From NCBI GenBank assembly GCA_027257055.1, contig JAPVLO010000990.1, positions 186,001 to 250,000 on the forward strand: 64,000 bases of DNA, in the 5' to 3' direction. The position numbers and the translations under genes were made by a program. Positions 34,984 to 46,858 of the stretch are shown one piece after another; the first letter of the stretch is position 1; each line of letters begins with the position of its first letter. The notes under the pieces were generated by a model. The model did not search any database. It saw only the letters and a list, made by a program, of their open reading frames with translations, and was not told the DNA's origin. Source of the DNA: Cephalopachus bancanus (taxonomy: Eukaryota; Chordata; Mammalia; Primates; Tarsiidae).

Positions 34984-35295
34984 ACACACACACACACAAT
35001 TTAAAATTTACCACTTTAACCATTGTTAGGCGTATAATTCTGTAGTGTTCAGTATATTCCCATTGTTGTGCAGCAGATCTCCAGAACGTTTTCATCTTGC
35101 AAAATTGATACTCTGTACCTGTGAAACAACTGCCTATTTCCCCCTAATCAGATAGTCCCTGTAACTGCCATTTTACTTTCTGTTTCGAAGAATTTGACTA
35201 CTCTAGATGTCTTATATAAGTGGAGTCACACAGTATCTGTCTTCTTGTGAATGGCTTATCTCTAGTGAGTGATTCTTTTAAGCATGCCAGGCTTT
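34984..35295 (-). mobile_element. Old L1 fragment
   Basis: After a short CA repeat (34985-34998) it reads 'ttccattgttgtgcagcag'-like and 'tataagtggagtcacacagt' sequence, characteristic of reversed old L1. Confidence 0.65.
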
Positions 35296-35654
35296 CAAAA
35301 TTCATAATGAACAAATAAGACCACAGTGTATGTTACAAATCTTTGCTGTGACAAGCTGAAATAGACACATTCCACAAGCTCAACAGCATAGCTACAACGT
35401 GGCAGCCCAAAGGCATCCCTTTAAGCAGAGTTTATAATGATATGTATTTCTGTAACCAGGGATGGGCATGGGACTCTCAAAATGAATGGCCAAGGAAGTC
35501 CTCACTATGGCTGGAAGAATGCTACAGTCTCAGTCAATGAAGTTCTAGCTTGGGGATCGGTACACATTATGTGGTGGGCAGAATTCCTTCTCTTCAAATA
35601 AAAAAAAAATTCTTAAATTTTTTTGCCAGGAAGAGCTCATCTGTGGTGTGACCC
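35296..35654. other. Unassigned sequence
   Basis: Nothing recognisable. Confidence 0.4.
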
Positions 35655-35766
35655 AAGGTACTTCCTCTCTGGTAGGCAGAATTCTCAGATGGTCCCAGAG
35701 ATTCCCTCCCCAGGGGTACATCATTCCTGTGATTAGGTTATGCCTTATTGCCTAGTTAACTTTTTA

Positions 35767-36063
35767 TGCATTCTTTTTTTCTTTTTCGAGTCACAGCCTC
35801 ACTTTGTCGCCCAGGCTGCAGTGCAGTGGCACACTCACAGCCACCGCAGCCTTGGCCTGCTGGGCTCAGACAATCCTGCTTCAGCCTTCCAAGTAGCTGG
35901 AACTACAGGCATGTGCCACCATACACAGCTAATTTTTTGACTTATTGTAGAGATGAGGTCTTGCCAAGTTGCCAAGTTTTGAACCCATGGGCTCAAGCAA
36001 TCCTCTCACCTCGGCCTCCCAAAATGCTGGGATTACAGGCAGGAGCCATCATGCCCGGACTTC
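35767..36063 (-). mobile_element. Alu dimer
   Basis: Reverse copy within the LTR. Flanks agttaacttttta (35754-35766) and agttgacttttta (36064-36076). Confidence 0.9.
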
Positions 36064-36469
36064 AGTTGACTTTTTAAAAAGTGAGATTACCCTGGGTGGG
36101 CCTGACCTAATCAGATGAATCCTTAAACGGGATTAGGCTCTTCCTAAAGCAAAGGGTTCAACATGTGACAGACATTTGCCATCATTTGCTGGCTTTGAAG
36201 GTGGTGGGGGCCACGTGGCAAGGACCTGAAGGTGGCCTCTAGAAGCTGAGAGTGACCTTGCTTGACAGCCAGCAAGAAAACAGGCACAGAAATCCTACAA
36301 CTGCAAGGAAATGAATTCTGCCCAGAATGTGAATGAGCTTGAAGAGGATCCTGATCTCCAGGTGAAACTGTTGCCTTGATTATAGCCCTGTGAGAACCCG
36401 AGCTGAGAATCCAGTCACGCTATGCCCCAACTTCTGACCTGCTGAACTATGAGCTAAGAGATGGGTGTT

Positions 36470-36600
36470 GCTGGGTGCAGTGGCTCACACCTATAATCCC
36501 AGCTACTTGGGAGGTCAAGGTGGGAGGATTGCTTGCACCCAAGACTTGGAGACCAGCCTGGGCAACATAGCGAGGAAAACAGCAGCAATAACAACAAGAA
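36470..36600 (+). mobile_element. Alu left-arm monomer
   Basis: Starts 'gctgggtgcagtggctcaca', tail of CAA/AAC units. Flank ggtgttg/ggtgtta. Confidence 0.8.
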
Positions 36601-36674
36601 AGGTGTTATTTTAAGCTGCTAAATTTATGGTAATCTGTCTTATAGCCATAGCAAGCTAACATACCTTGGTTCTA

Positions 36675-36880
36675 ACATTGGTCCTGCCTCCAGTTTACTG
36701 TGTGACCAAGGGTATATCCCTGGACCTCTCTGAGCTTCAACTTCCAGTGTTAATGAAAAGAACTCATTTCCTGTCTGTAGGATTAATGTGAAAATAGCGA
36801 ATAAATGTATGTGAAAGCACTTTGAAAGTTATAAAGTGGCTTATAAGTGGAGAATTTATTATTATCATATTAAACATCAA
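36675..36880 (-). mobile_element. MIR
   Basis: Pattern 'actgtgtgaccaagggtata', 'ctctgagcttcaacttccag', 'gtgaaagcactttgaaag' in reversed-MIR order. Confidence 0.8.
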
Positions 36881-36964
36881 CCTCCAACGTTGGCCACAGG
36901 AAGTGATTTGAATCAACTAGCCCAGGGCTGACAAGCCCCCATTTTGCTACAGGCCTTTATTCTT

Positions 36965-37255
36965 TTTTTTTTTTTTTGAGTTGGAGTCTCACTCTGTCGC
37001 CCAGACTGGAGTGCAGTGGCCGCTCCTGGCCACCGCAGCCTCGACCTGCTGGGCTCCGGCGATCCTTCCGCCTCAGCCTTCCGAGTAGCCGGAATGACAG
37101 GCATGCGCTACCACGCCCAGCTGATTTTTTGATTTATTGTAGAGATGAAGTCTCGCTGGCCAGGCGGGTCTCTAACCCGCGGGCTCAGGCAATCCACTCA
37201 CCTCAGCCTCCCAAAGGCGCGGGATTACAGTCTGAGCCACCGAGCCCGGCTAAGG
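36965..37255 (-). mobile_element. Alu dimer, young group, perfect target duplication
   Basis: Reverse full-length copy, flanked by gcctttattctt (36953-36964 and 37256-37267). Confidence 0.95.
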
Positions 37256-37267
37256 GCCTTTATTCTT

Positions 37268-37550
37268 GATGTCAGCTGGATGTGCACGTGCTCAGCGTCG
37301 AATCTAGCCAGCCTAGGGAAAAAATGATGTCAAACACACTCCACCTACACACTGCCACCTGCACGCCATTTTGTTTTTGCATTTTCTTACTGTGTTTTTT
37401 ACCTCCCCAAAGTAAAACACATAAGAATTTTATTTTTCTCTTGCTAGAAAGTCCTATACCTTCTAGAACTCTGCAGATGGAAATATTGCCCTGTCCAGTG
37501 ACCCTGAGCTCACCCCAAATTCTATGGTTGCTGCTCTCTTAAAATATTAT
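37268..37550. other. Unassigned sequence
   Basis: Nothing recognisable; 86-codon chance ORF. Confidence 0.4.
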
Positions 37551-37562
37551 CACTGTATTCTT

Positions 37563-37851
37563 CTTTTTTTTTTTTTAGTTGGACTCTCACTCTGTTGCCC
37601 AGGCTGGAGTGCAGTGGCAAGCTCACCGCCACCGCACGACCTGCTGGGCTCAGGCGATCCTACCGCCTCAGCCTTCCAAGTAGCTGGAACCACAGGTGTG
37701 CGCCACCACACCTGGCTAATTTTTTGATTGATTGTAGAGACGAGGTCTCGCCAAGTTGCCCAGGCTAGTCTCGAACCCCTGGGCTCAGGCAATCCTCTCA
37801 CCTTGGCCTCCCAAAATGCTGGGATTATAGGCATGAGCCACCGCGTCTGAC
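37563..37851 (-). mobile_element. Alu dimer
   Basis: Reverse copy. Flanks cactgtattctt (37551-37562) and cactgtatcttt (37852 onward). Confidence 0.9.
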
Positions 37852-37934
37852 CACTGTATCTTTATAAAAACAGGTTAAAATCTTGAATGGACTAAAATAC
37901 ATTTCATTTATATTGATCATACTAGAACATAATT

Positions 37935-38050
37935 TTTGTTTTGAGTTGGGGGTCTCACTCTGTCACCTAGGCTGGAGTGCAGTGGCACAATCACAGCTCA
38001 CTGCAGTCTCGACCCCCTGAACTCAGTGGTCCTTCCACCTCAGCCTCCCA
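37935..38050 (-). mobile_element. Alu, strongly 5'-truncated, perfect target duplication
   Basis: Only the 3' part of the right arm, about 115 bases, flanked by agaacataatt at 37924-37934 and 38051-38061. The truncation therefore happened at insertion, not by later deletion. Confidence 0.9.
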
Positions 38051-38061
38051 AGAACATAATT

Positions 38062-38495
38062 CATAATCCATTAATTTGTTCTTTTTTCTTTACTTTTGTT
38101 TTCATTTTTCCTCCTGTCCTTCCCTCCCCCTGGTGCTCCCAATTTAGTTATATTGTACTTTTGAGAGGCTCTTTATTCAGTGTTTATATTATTAAATGTT
38201 TAACTGTTTTTAAAGAGTTTTATATAGCTGATTCATGTAGTGAATCATGGGTATTATTTTTTTTTCTTTTCCCATCCTTCCCCTGGAGTTAATAGTCACC
38301 TGGCTTTTTGTTTTCTATATACTTATCAAGAGCAAAACTGTAAACTTTGTTAGATGTCTAACTCTTCTCTGAAGACATTCAGATATATGAAGCAGTCTAC
38401 TGATCTCATTTTGTGGAAAATTTCTCTCCTGGAGACTTCTGATCTGTCCCAACTTGGACAGGCTGCTCTCCAGTCCTGGTACACTATGATCTTTA

Positions 38496-38496
<1 letters not shown>
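38062..38496. other. Unassigned AT-rich sequence
   Basis: No gene or named repeat recognised. Confidence 0.4.

Positions 38497-38562
<66 letters not shown>
38497..38562. repeat. (CT)n(GT)n compound microsatellite
   Basis: About 18 CT units followed by about 14 GT units. Likely polymorphic in length. Confidence 0.95.
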
Positions 38563-38564
<2 letters not shown>

Positions 38565-38719
38565 TTTTTTCTTTTCCTCCCTTCCTTCCTTTTTTTTGGG
38601 TAGAGATAGGGTCTTGCTATGTTGTCCAGGCTGATTTTGAACTCCTGACCTGAACCACTCCTCCAACCTCAGACTCCCAAAATGCTGGGATTACAGGGAC
38701 ATGTTACTGCACCCGGTCT
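38563..38719 (-). mobile_element. Alu left-arm monomer
   Basis: T/C-rich tail, then a reverse monomer ending 'catgttactgcacccggtct'. Confidence 0.8.
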
Positions 38720-38734
38720 GACTTTTAGTACTAT

Positions 38735-38925
38735 AGATTGAACCCTTATTCTGTGCCAGGGATAATGATGTTTGATGCTCATAACAGCATTGTGCAGTAA
38801 ATATTTGTATTCCCAGGACACTAAGTCTTAAAGAGGTTAAAAATCCAATCTAAAGATGACTTCTAAGTGGCGGAAGCAGTTTCAGTCCATGATTGTTTAA
38901 CTCCAAAGCCTGCGCTTTTTCCAAA
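38735..38925 (+). mobile_element. MIR
   Basis: Pattern 'tattctgtgccagggataat', 'cactaagtcttaaagaggtt', 'ctccaaagcctgcgcttttt' as in forward MIR. Confidence 0.75.
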
Positions 38926-38989
38926 GTATCCTATGGCAAGATTTAATTGCAAAAGAGAGCACAGATCTTAAGTGGATAGCTGGATTACT

Positions 38990-39186
38990 TTTTATATATG
39001 TATAGGTGGCCACCACTCAGTTCAGGATATACAATGTTTCTTTCCCCCCAGAAAGTTCACTCATATCCCTTTCCTATCAATACCTGCCCCCACCCCACCC
39101 CCCGCCACTTTGCCTCCCAGAGGTAACCACTATTGTCACTCTTACTACCACGGATTAAATTAATTTTGTCTCTTTTAAAACTTCAT
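38990..39186 (-). mobile_element. Old L1 fragment
   Basis: Reads 'cagaaagttcactcatatcc', a C-rich tract, 'gaggtaaccactattgtcac', 'cttttaaaacttcatgt', in the order of reversed old L1. Confidence 0.65.
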
Positions 39187-39189
39187 GTT

Positions 39190-39487
39190 GGCCGGGCTCA
39201 GTGGCTCAGCCTGTAATCTCGCACTTTGGGAGGCTGAGGCGAGTGGATTGCCTGAGCCCGCAGGTTCGAGAACCACCCGAACAACTTGGTGAGACCTCTT
39301 CTCTGCAATAAATCAAAAACTAGCCGGGCGTAGTAGCATGCGCCTGTAGTTCCGGCTACTTGGAAGGCTGAGGCGGAAGGATTGTCGGAGCCAGCAGGTC
39401 GAGGCTGCGGTGGCCAGGAGCGTGTCACTGCACTCCAGACTGGGCGACAAAGTGAGACTCCTACTCCAAAAAAAAAAAAAAAAAAAA
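39190..39487 (+). mobile_element. Alu dimer, young group
   Basis: Starts 'ggccgggctcagtggctcag' and ends in a long A tract that passes into an A/AG-rich tail (39488-39523). Confidence 0.95.
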
Positions 39488-39523
39488 GAAAAAGAAAGAA
39501 AGAAAAGAAAAAGAAAAGAAATA

Positions 39524-40735
39524 AATGTTATCCTCTTGCTGAATGGCTTTGCTTAGACTTCACTTTCTCAGGACTGATGGGCTTGCTGGAGTGGACCTAC
39601 ACCCGTCTGAGAGCAGGCAAGGGCATCTCTCAGGGAACAGAGCCTTGGACTAGGCTGACGGGAGCGAGACAAAACACCGTCGCCCACCTGAGAGAGAACA
39701 TCCCAGCTGCATCCAAATGCTGGTCACCCTTCAGGGAAGGGACAGAGTTTCCCCTGAGGTGGATTGTTTTAAAATCTCCATGGAGACTCAGCCACCCCCT
39801 CTCTCCCCCACACCCCCACGACCCACAGTTCCCGGGCAGTCCCTGAGCTCCCACTGATCAAGTCTTCAGGGCTAGGAGGGGGGTTGTCTGGCCTCAAAAG
39901 CCATTTGTAAAGCTAACAAACAAATCACAAAGCAAATTGAGGCCAGTCCGTTTCTGGGTGAACCCAGCAACAGTTTCACTGTGGGCTTCAGGGTGGGATT
40001 GCTAGGGCACAGGCCTATGGGGTCACCCACACAAAGCCTGGCGAAGTTTTATGGGCCCTTGGTGGACTCGCATGCCTGCTACAATGAACATGCCCAACAA
40101 AGGGGTCCTTTAAAGAAGAGAAGTTTTACGGCCTTCACAGCAAGCTGGGGCTTGTTCTTGGGACTTTGGGGAGAAGGCAAGGGAGAGGGTGATTTACAGC
40201 AGCTGGGAGACCTCCTTCCTGTGAACTTCTCCGGGTTAAACCTGCATCTGGTGGTCTCGTGGAGCCTGCACGCCGGCTACGGTGAGCAGCTGGAGGTGAC
40301 AGCTTACAGCCACGGAGCTGATTGAAAGCCTGGAAAACGGGACCGATGGGTAACTTAACCAGAACCTGCAGCCTGTAGATGCAAAGATTAATACCCACGC
40401 TCAAATATGTATATAAGGGGCTCTTCCCCGAAGTTGATGGCCAGTTAGTCTCCATTTCTAAGAAAAAGAAAAAAAAAAAATCCTAAAATGAGGAAGTGGT
40501 TTTAAATTCCAGCAGGAAGGATTGGGGGTTGGAAAAAAAAAAATAGCAAGGGTCTGACAGTGAGAATTGGACATTAAACTGGGTTCCCACGGAGGTTGCT
40601 GGAATCTTCTCTGCATAGCTGTGCAAACAGACCAGTCTCTCCTCTGCCTGGGAGGTTTGGAAGCTGGAAGTTTCCAAAGGTCAAGAAAACATAGGATGAA
40701 TTCTCAGGTTGCATTATTTCTGCACTGTTGTCTTA
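39524..40735. other. Longest repeat-free stretch on this side, no gene supported
   Basis: About 1.2 kb without a recognised transposon. ORFs at 39382-39846 (starting inside the Alu), 39981-40325 (114 codons) and 40135-40455 (-) overlap one another and show no domain. A TATA-like 'tatataaggggctcttcc' lies at about 40410, followed by an A tract; alone it is not a promoter call. Confidence 0.35.
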
Positions 40736-40865
40736 GCGTGGGCTCCCCCAGAAGCGGACCTTGAGATGAGGGTGTGGGTGTGAGTGGTTCACTTGGGAAG
40801 AGTGACAGCCGGGGGAAGTGAGACAGGGCAGGGAGGGATGCCAAGAGGAGGTGAGGTGAACAGCG
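40736..40865 (+). mobile_element. Old LTR-like repeat family copy (start only)
   Basis: Reads 'gtgggctcccccagaagcgg', 'gagtggttcacttgggaaga', the start pattern of the family listed at 24291. Confidence 0.45.
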
Positions 40866-40935
40866 GGTTCTTTCTTTCTTTTTCCTATAACAAGGCTTTA
40901 TTTTTGATCTCATACCTTTTAAGATCATATATATA

Positions 40936-41069
40936 TATTAAATTTTTTGTAGAGATAGGGTCTTGCTATGTTGCCCAGGCTGATCTCGAACTACTGACCT
41001 CAAGTGATCCTCCTGCCTCAGCCTCCCCAAGTGCTGAGGTTACAGGCAAAAGCCACTGTGCCCAGACCC
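40936..41069 (-). mobile_element. Alu left-arm monomer
   Basis: Reverse monomer after an AT repeat, ending 'gccactgtgcccagaccc'. Confidence 0.8.
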
Positions 41070-41071
41070 TT

Positions 41072-41556
41072 TTTTAACATTTGTAATTGAGATATCAGAA
41101 TTGTACATATTTATGAAGTACAGTGTGATGTTTCAATGCATGCACACAATGTGTAATGATGAAATCAGGGTAGTTAGCATAGCCATTGCCTAAAACCTTG
41201 ATCATTTCTTTGTGTTGGGAACATTCCAAATCCTCTCATCTAGCCACTTGAAAATATACCTTTGAAAATATATATCGGCTGAGTTCGGTGGCTCAACTTG
41301 TAATCCCAGCACTTTGGGAGGCCGAGGTAAGTGGATTGCCTGAGCCCACGGGTTTGAGATCAGCTCGGGCAACTTGGCAAGACTTCATCTCTACAATAAA
41401 TGAAAATATTAGCCAGGCGTGGTAGTGCATGCCTGTAGTTTCGGCTACTTGGAAGGTTGAGGCAGACGAATCGCTGGAGCCCAGCAAGTCGACGCTGGGG
41501 TGGCCGTGAGTGTGCCACTGCACTGCAGCCTGGGCGATGGAGTGAGACTCCAACTC

Positions 41557-41588
<32 letters not shown>

Positions 41589-41600
41589 TATCTATCATGT
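41072..41600 (-). mobile_element. L1 3' UTR fragment, split by an Alu
   Basis: Reads 'aattgtacatatttatgaag', 'cacaatgtgtaatgatgaaa', 'ttctttgtgttgggaacatt', the reversed 3' UTR of old primate L1. It is interrupted at 41277 by an Alu. Confidence 0.75.
41277..41584 (+). mobile_element. Alu dimer with target duplication
   Basis: Flanked by gaaaatatatatc (41264-41276) and gaaaatatctatc (41585-41597). Confidence 0.9.
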
Positions 41601-41779
41601 TAATTAGACCAGGTGTTTATTCCAATGTGTATGGATGGTATGACCACTGACACCAGAAACACAAAACTCCATTGTGGGCTCTCTAGTAGAACATCATTGT
41701 CAACACTAGTTCTCCGAAAGAGCTAGAGAACACTAGAACTTATTCTTTTCATCTAGTTGTAATTTTGTATCTGTTATTT
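41601..41779. other. Unassigned spacer
   Basis: Nothing recognisable. Confidence 0.4.
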
Positions 41780-42103
<324 letters not shown>

Positions 42104-42451
42104 TAAATGATGGCACCAGGTATATAAAACTGCACCATGGACTATTAGAATGGGAAGCACATGGCAGCCAGATAATAAATGGAGTCTTGGCCCAGGTCTG
42201 ACTGACATACGTTCCATTGGGTTCATAAACCTACCTAGTAGTCATTTTTCTGGTCCCTGGATGCCTAATTAGATTGGATATACTTAGGGGTTGACAGAGC
42301 CCCTATCTGTATTGATTGCTTGGCTTGTGGAATAAGGGCTCCCACAAAGTGAAAGCCTCATACACCAAGCCAAGAAGGTAAATCATCAGTATCGCTCCCT
42401 GGGGTGATGGCAGCGATTAGGGCTATCCTCAATGACATAAAGAACGCAGGG

Positions 42452-42684
42452 AACCCAGGGGTTCGAGATCAGCCTAGGCAACTTGCCGAGACCTTGTCTC
42501 TCCAATAAATCAAAAAATTAGCCGGATGTGGTGGCACACGCCTGTAGTTTCAGCTACTTGGAAGGCTGAGGCGGTTAAGGGTCATCTGAACCTGGCAGGT
42601 CAAGGTCAAGGCTGTGGAGGCTGTGAGTGTGCCACTACGCTCCGGCCTAGGCGACAGAGTGAGATTCTGACTCAAAAAAAAAAA
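42452..42684 (+). mobile_element. Alu, 5'-truncated, perfect target duplication, in ERV-L
   Basis: Begins at 'aacccaggggttcgag' (left-arm start missing), flanked by aaagaacgcaggg at 42439-42451 and 42685-42697. It also carries a 6-base repeat duplication ('gtcaaggtcaaggctg'). Confidence 0.9.
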
Positions 42685-42699
42685 AAAGAACGCAGGGTT

Positions 42700-43648
42700 T
42701 GTGATTCCCAATATATCCCCCATTTAATTCCCCAGTCTGGCCCCTAAAAAAACTGGATGAATGAGAGTGGACACTTGATCAATAAATCAAAAAATTTATC
42801 CTCTTCCTGCAGCTGCTTTGCCCATGTGGTATCTTTTTCCTGGCACATGATGTGTGTCCATGGATCTGGCAAGTGCATTGTTTTCTATCCCTAATGATCT
42901 GCATTTATGCAGGATGGACAATGGCAGACATGGATGGTCGTGCTCTAGGGCCACGTTAACGTTCCCAACCTCTGTCATAATCTCAAGGGCTCTGGACCAT
43001 CTAGACATTCTGCAAAACATCACGTGGATGCCCGTGCTGACAGGGCATCACATGAACCAGACCAGGTGAACAAGAACTGGTGAGTATGTCGAAGGTCTCT
43101 ATAACACACCAGAGAAGGGGAGACAGACTCTATGAAAGTTAGGGACCCAGTAGATCAGTGAAGAATTTGGGGAGTCCGGGGGCCGAGGCATGCTGGGCCC
43201 CTACAAAGCAAAGGGCAACTTATAGCATTTCACACATCCCACCACCAAGGAGCTCCATGTGAGGCAAGCCTCTTCAGGGTCCTGAGGCAGCACGTTCTGC
43301 ACCTGGGAATGCCCACTCACCAGGTGAGATAGAAGGTTGTCAGTTTGGGGTGGCGCTCAGAGCAGGAAAGAACTCCACAGCAAGTCCAGGCAGTGGTGCA
43401 GGCAACCCTGTGACTTGGGCTGTGTGGCTCAAGTACTTGAGATGAGTGTTGAGATGGGCTAGATCGCCTGGGACTTGAGGTAGGGATTGTGAGAAAAGAT
43501 GCTGGATGGAGTTGATGGCAAGTCCCAGTAGAAGAATCACAATGTAGACACCTAGGGTTAGGAGCAAGACCTTGCCATTCCATTCGCGAAGCAGCTCCCT
43601 GCATGTGGCTAGGCCTGGCAGAAATGGAGCATCTGAATATAAGATGTC
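42700..43648 (+). pseudogene. ERV-L pol remnant: reverse transcriptase region
   Basis: Recognised by order and wording of the nucleotide sequence: a proline-rich upstream part (42700-42790), the fingers and palm part (42880-43080) and the following connection part (43250-43560). The place of the catalytic YxDD motif (about 43040-43060) no longer encodes it. Frames change repeatedly. The piece ends where an Alu monomer was inserted at 43649. Confidence 0.7.
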
Positions 43649-43779
43649 GGCAGGGCATGGTGGCTCACGCCTATAATCCCAGCACATTGGGAGGCTGAGG
43701 CAGAAGGATCGCTTGAAGCCAGGAGTTTGAGACTAGCCTGGGCAACAACATAGCAAGACCCTATCTCTTAAAACAAAAC
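43649..43779 (+). mobile_element. Alu left-arm monomer in ERV-L
   Basis: Starts 'ggcagggcatggtggctcac', ends in an A-rich tail that abuts the T tail of the next Alu. Confidence 0.85.
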
Positions 43780-44073
43780 ATTTTCTTTTTAGTTGGAGTC
43801 TCACTTTGTTGCCCAGGCTAGAGTGCAGTGGCACAATCACGGCTCACTGCAGCCTTGACCTCTGGGTTTAGGGGATCCTTCTGCCTCAGTCTCCTGAGTA
43901 GCTGGGACTATAGGCATGTGCCACCACTCCAGGCTAATTTTTAAAAAATTTTTTGTAGAAATGAGATCTCGCTATGCTGCCCAGGCTGGTTTTGAACTCC
44001 TGCCCTCAAGTGGCCCTCCCGCCTTGGCCTCCCAAAGTGCTAGGATTACAGATGTGAGCCACCATGCCCAGAG
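43780..44073 (-). mobile_element. Alu dimer in ERV-L
   Basis: Reverse dimer, tail to tail with the preceding monomer, ending 'gagccaccatgcccagag'. Confidence 0.9.
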
Positions 44074-44101
44074 TAAAGCATTAATTAATATAAAAAAAAG
44101 A

Positions 44102-44415
44102 GGCCAGGGTGTGGTGGCTCACACCTGTAATCCTAGCACTTTGGGAGGCAGAGTTGAGAGGATTGCCTGAGATCAGGGGTTTGAGATCAGCCTGGGCAAT
44201 TTGGACAGACCTCGTCTCTTCAATAAATCGAAAAAGTTAGCAGGGCCTAGTGGTACATGCCTGTAGTTCCAGCTACTTGGAAGGCTGAGGCAGAAGGATC
44301 GCCTGAGCCTAGCAGGTCGAGGCTGCGGTGGCCATGAGTGTGCCACTGCACTCCAGTCTGGGCGACAGAGTGAGACTCTTACTCAAAAAACAAAAACGAA
44401 AACAAAAACAAAAAC
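44102..44415 (+). mobile_element. Alu dimer in ERV-L
   Basis: Starts 'ggccagggtgtggtggctca', tail of CAAAAA units. Confidence 0.9.
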
Positions 44416-45110
44416 TAAATGCAATATCAAGGGACCATGTGACCAGAACTGCTCGTTGTAACCTAGGACTATAAGACTTACCAAGTCATAAGTTCAGGCA
44501 GGCCCAGAAACAATCCACTGTGTAATGAGAACAATACTCCTGGATTGGGCGCAAGTAGGACCAGAGGGCACAAGTAAACCACACAGACAGGTGGTGTAGA
44601 TGCCCATGTCATCCACCACTGTTGCACCAGCATCTTCCCCCAGCTGACTTCAAATGGCCACATTTGGGAGGTCCTTTATGACCAGCTGATAGATAAGGAA
44701 AAAGGCTTGATTCACAGATGAGTCAACTTGGTATGCTGGCGCAAGTCAAAAATAGACTGCAGTCATACTATCGCCCCACTCAGGAATGGCCCTGAAGAAA
44801 AGGAAGGAAGGAGAAATCCCCTCAGTAGGCGGAGATCTGGATGATGTCCCTGGTCATATAACTTATGAAGAAAGAGAAGTGGCCTGAAATAAGAAAATTC
44901 ACAGACTCGTGGGCAGTGGCAAATGGCCAGGTTGCTTGGTCAGGGTCCTGGAAGGGGAAAGATTAGAAGATCAGAGGCAAGGAGTTCGGGGAAGGAAGCA
45001 TAGTGGGGGATCTACGGGGGTGGACGCAAAGTATGACGATCTTTACATCACACGTAAGTATCCACCAAAGAGCATCTATCACAGAACAACCAAACAGAAA
45101 AAAATGACTG
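44416..45110 (+). pseudogene. ERV-L pol remnant: RNase H region
   Basis: After the Alu cluster, pol resumes. The sequence around 44710-44745 ('ttcacagatgagtcaacttg') corresponds to the first catalytic aspartate block of RNase H, and 44905-44960 to a later block around 'tgggcagtggcaaatggcca'. Interrupting stops are present. Confidence 0.7.
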
Positions 45111-46050
45111 CCAGTTGACATCGGCTATCATCTGTTATTGACCATCTCAATTATGGCATAATGCCATAATAGGTGCATGAATAAAGTAGTCATGGTGGAA
45201 GTGACAGAGGTTATTCATGGATCCAATAGCATAGGCTCCTTTTCACTAAGGCTGATCCAGCTACCAGCACCGTTGAATGCCCAACCTGTCATTAACAGAG
45301 ATCAATGCTAAACTCCCAATATGGTACCATTCCTCAAGGAGACCAGTCATTTAGGGTAGCAAGTTGGTTTCCACCCTGGAAAGGGCAATGGTTCATCTTG
45401 ACTGGGCTCAATACATATTTGTAACATGGGTTTCCCTTTCCTGTCACTGGGCCTCGGCTAGTACCATTATCTGAGCGAGGGCTTACAGAGCTTCAGATTC
45501 ACTAACATGGGAATCTCACCTGACATCGCCTCAGACAGATGGACCCTCTTTACAGCAAATGAAACATGACAGTGCGCAATCACATGCTGTACCACTCAGA
45601 AGCTATTGGCATGATGGAGCAGAGAAATGGACTATTAATGATGCACCAGCTTGGAGGTAATATTTTGTAACAGTAGGACGCCATCATCCAGGACATGCTC
45701 TAGATCAGCAATGATCATATGATGCTGTTAGCCCTAATAGGTATGAGGTGTGGATCCAGGAACCAAGGGTGGAAGTAGGAGTGGCCCCACTTATTATCAA
45801 TCCCACTGAACCACGGGGAGCTTGTGCTTCTTGCCCCCATAATGGATCGACGGGTCTCAGTTCTCAGAAGAGGAATGCTTACATTAGGGGACGTGGCAGG
45901 GTTTTCATTAAACTTCAAGATTCAGTGGCCTGCCAGTCTCTTTGGGCTCCTTATACCAAATGACTAGCAGGCCAGGAAAGGCGTCACCATCCTGGCAGCG
46001 GAAATGGATCTCTGGTCATTATGAGGAGATAAAAGTGCTGCCACATAATT
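45111..46050 (+). pseudogene. ERV-L pol remnant: integrase region
   Basis: Starts with the zinc-binding-domain part ('ctgatccagctaccagcacc'), passes through the catalytic core (45330-45700) and ends with the C-terminal part ('aacttcaagattcagtggcc'). Stops and frameshifts break it; the longest open run is about 70 codons (45748-45963). Confidence 0.7.
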
Positions 46051-46258
46051 GGGACAGTGAGGACTATGGCTCCCAAATGACCCACTGAGGACTCTCTCAG
46101 TGCTCTTTTATACCCAGTGTTAATGGTAAATGAACGATATACATCAGTCGCAGTCTAAGAAGGTCATGGTAACCCAGAGTTCAGACCTTTTAGGTCTTTG
46201 TCACTTCACCAGAAATGTCAACTAGATATCAGGGGTATTAGCTGAGGGAATCTAGAAA

Positions 46259-46858
46259 TGTTGGAGGAGGGAGATGATGATCTATCATGGCTTCCAAATC
46301 TACTGCAGCAGCAGCAGAGGCTACAATTCTCTCCTTAAGCCTTCTCTCTGAAGTTTCCCTGGAAACAGGACTCCAGAATCCAGGACAAGTTCTTTCCAAG
46401 TGGGAAGCAAGTAACAGAAGTGATGCAAGGGTGAACTGCGTAGATACTGTTGTGCTCTACCCAGGTCCCTCTTCGGAGCCAACCTACCCAGCTCCCAGTT
46501 GCTGAAGGTTCACAGTCTTGTCCCTCATTGGGAACTGTCCTCGGCTACAGTGACCTTCCCTGCCCAAGGTTATGCTTTTTCCCAAGGGAAGCACGCTGCC
46601 AATGACCGGATGATACAGGAATACAAAGGCCAGGGACCTCCTGCCTCAAACTGGGAGCACTCTGAAGAGCCATCTCGGATCCAGGACTCTGTGGAGAGTT
46701 GTCTGAGGTCTCAGTTGCAATTGCTCTGCAGGTCAGTTTCTCCTTTGGCTCCATTCTGCCTTCTCCACCCCCAACAGATGTATTAGACGCTCCCTAATAA
46801 ACTTTCTTCGAGCAGCTTTATCGCAGAGTCTATGATCTGGGAACCCAACGTAAGATGG
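46259..46858 (+). mobile_element. 3' LTR of the ERV-L remnant (LTR16-like)
   Basis: Starts at 'tgttggaggagggagatgat', has the polyadenylation signal aataaa (46796-46801), then 'tatcgcagagtctatgatct' and 'gggaacccaacgtaaga', as in the U5 end of LTR16. A CAG repeat of five units lies near its start (46303-46316). Confidence 0.65.

Larger units (their letters stand above)
35655..36665 (+). mobile_element. MaLR-type LTR (MLT1-like), split by two Alus
   Basis: Reads 'cagaattctcagatggtccc', then after the first Alu 'gtgagattaccctgggtggg', 'tgaatgagcttgaagaggat', and after the second 'gttattttaagctgctaaat' and 'catagcaagctaac'. This is the MLT1 order. Confidence 0.8.

Noticed and set aside
39981..40325. 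114-codon ORF in repeat-free DNA with a TATA-like motif downstream
   Set aside because: No recognisable domain, competing ORF on the other strand, and the TATA-like motif lies after the ORF.
40405..40430. TATA-box promoter
   Set aside because: An isolated 'tatataagg' with no transcript, CpG island or exon to go with it.
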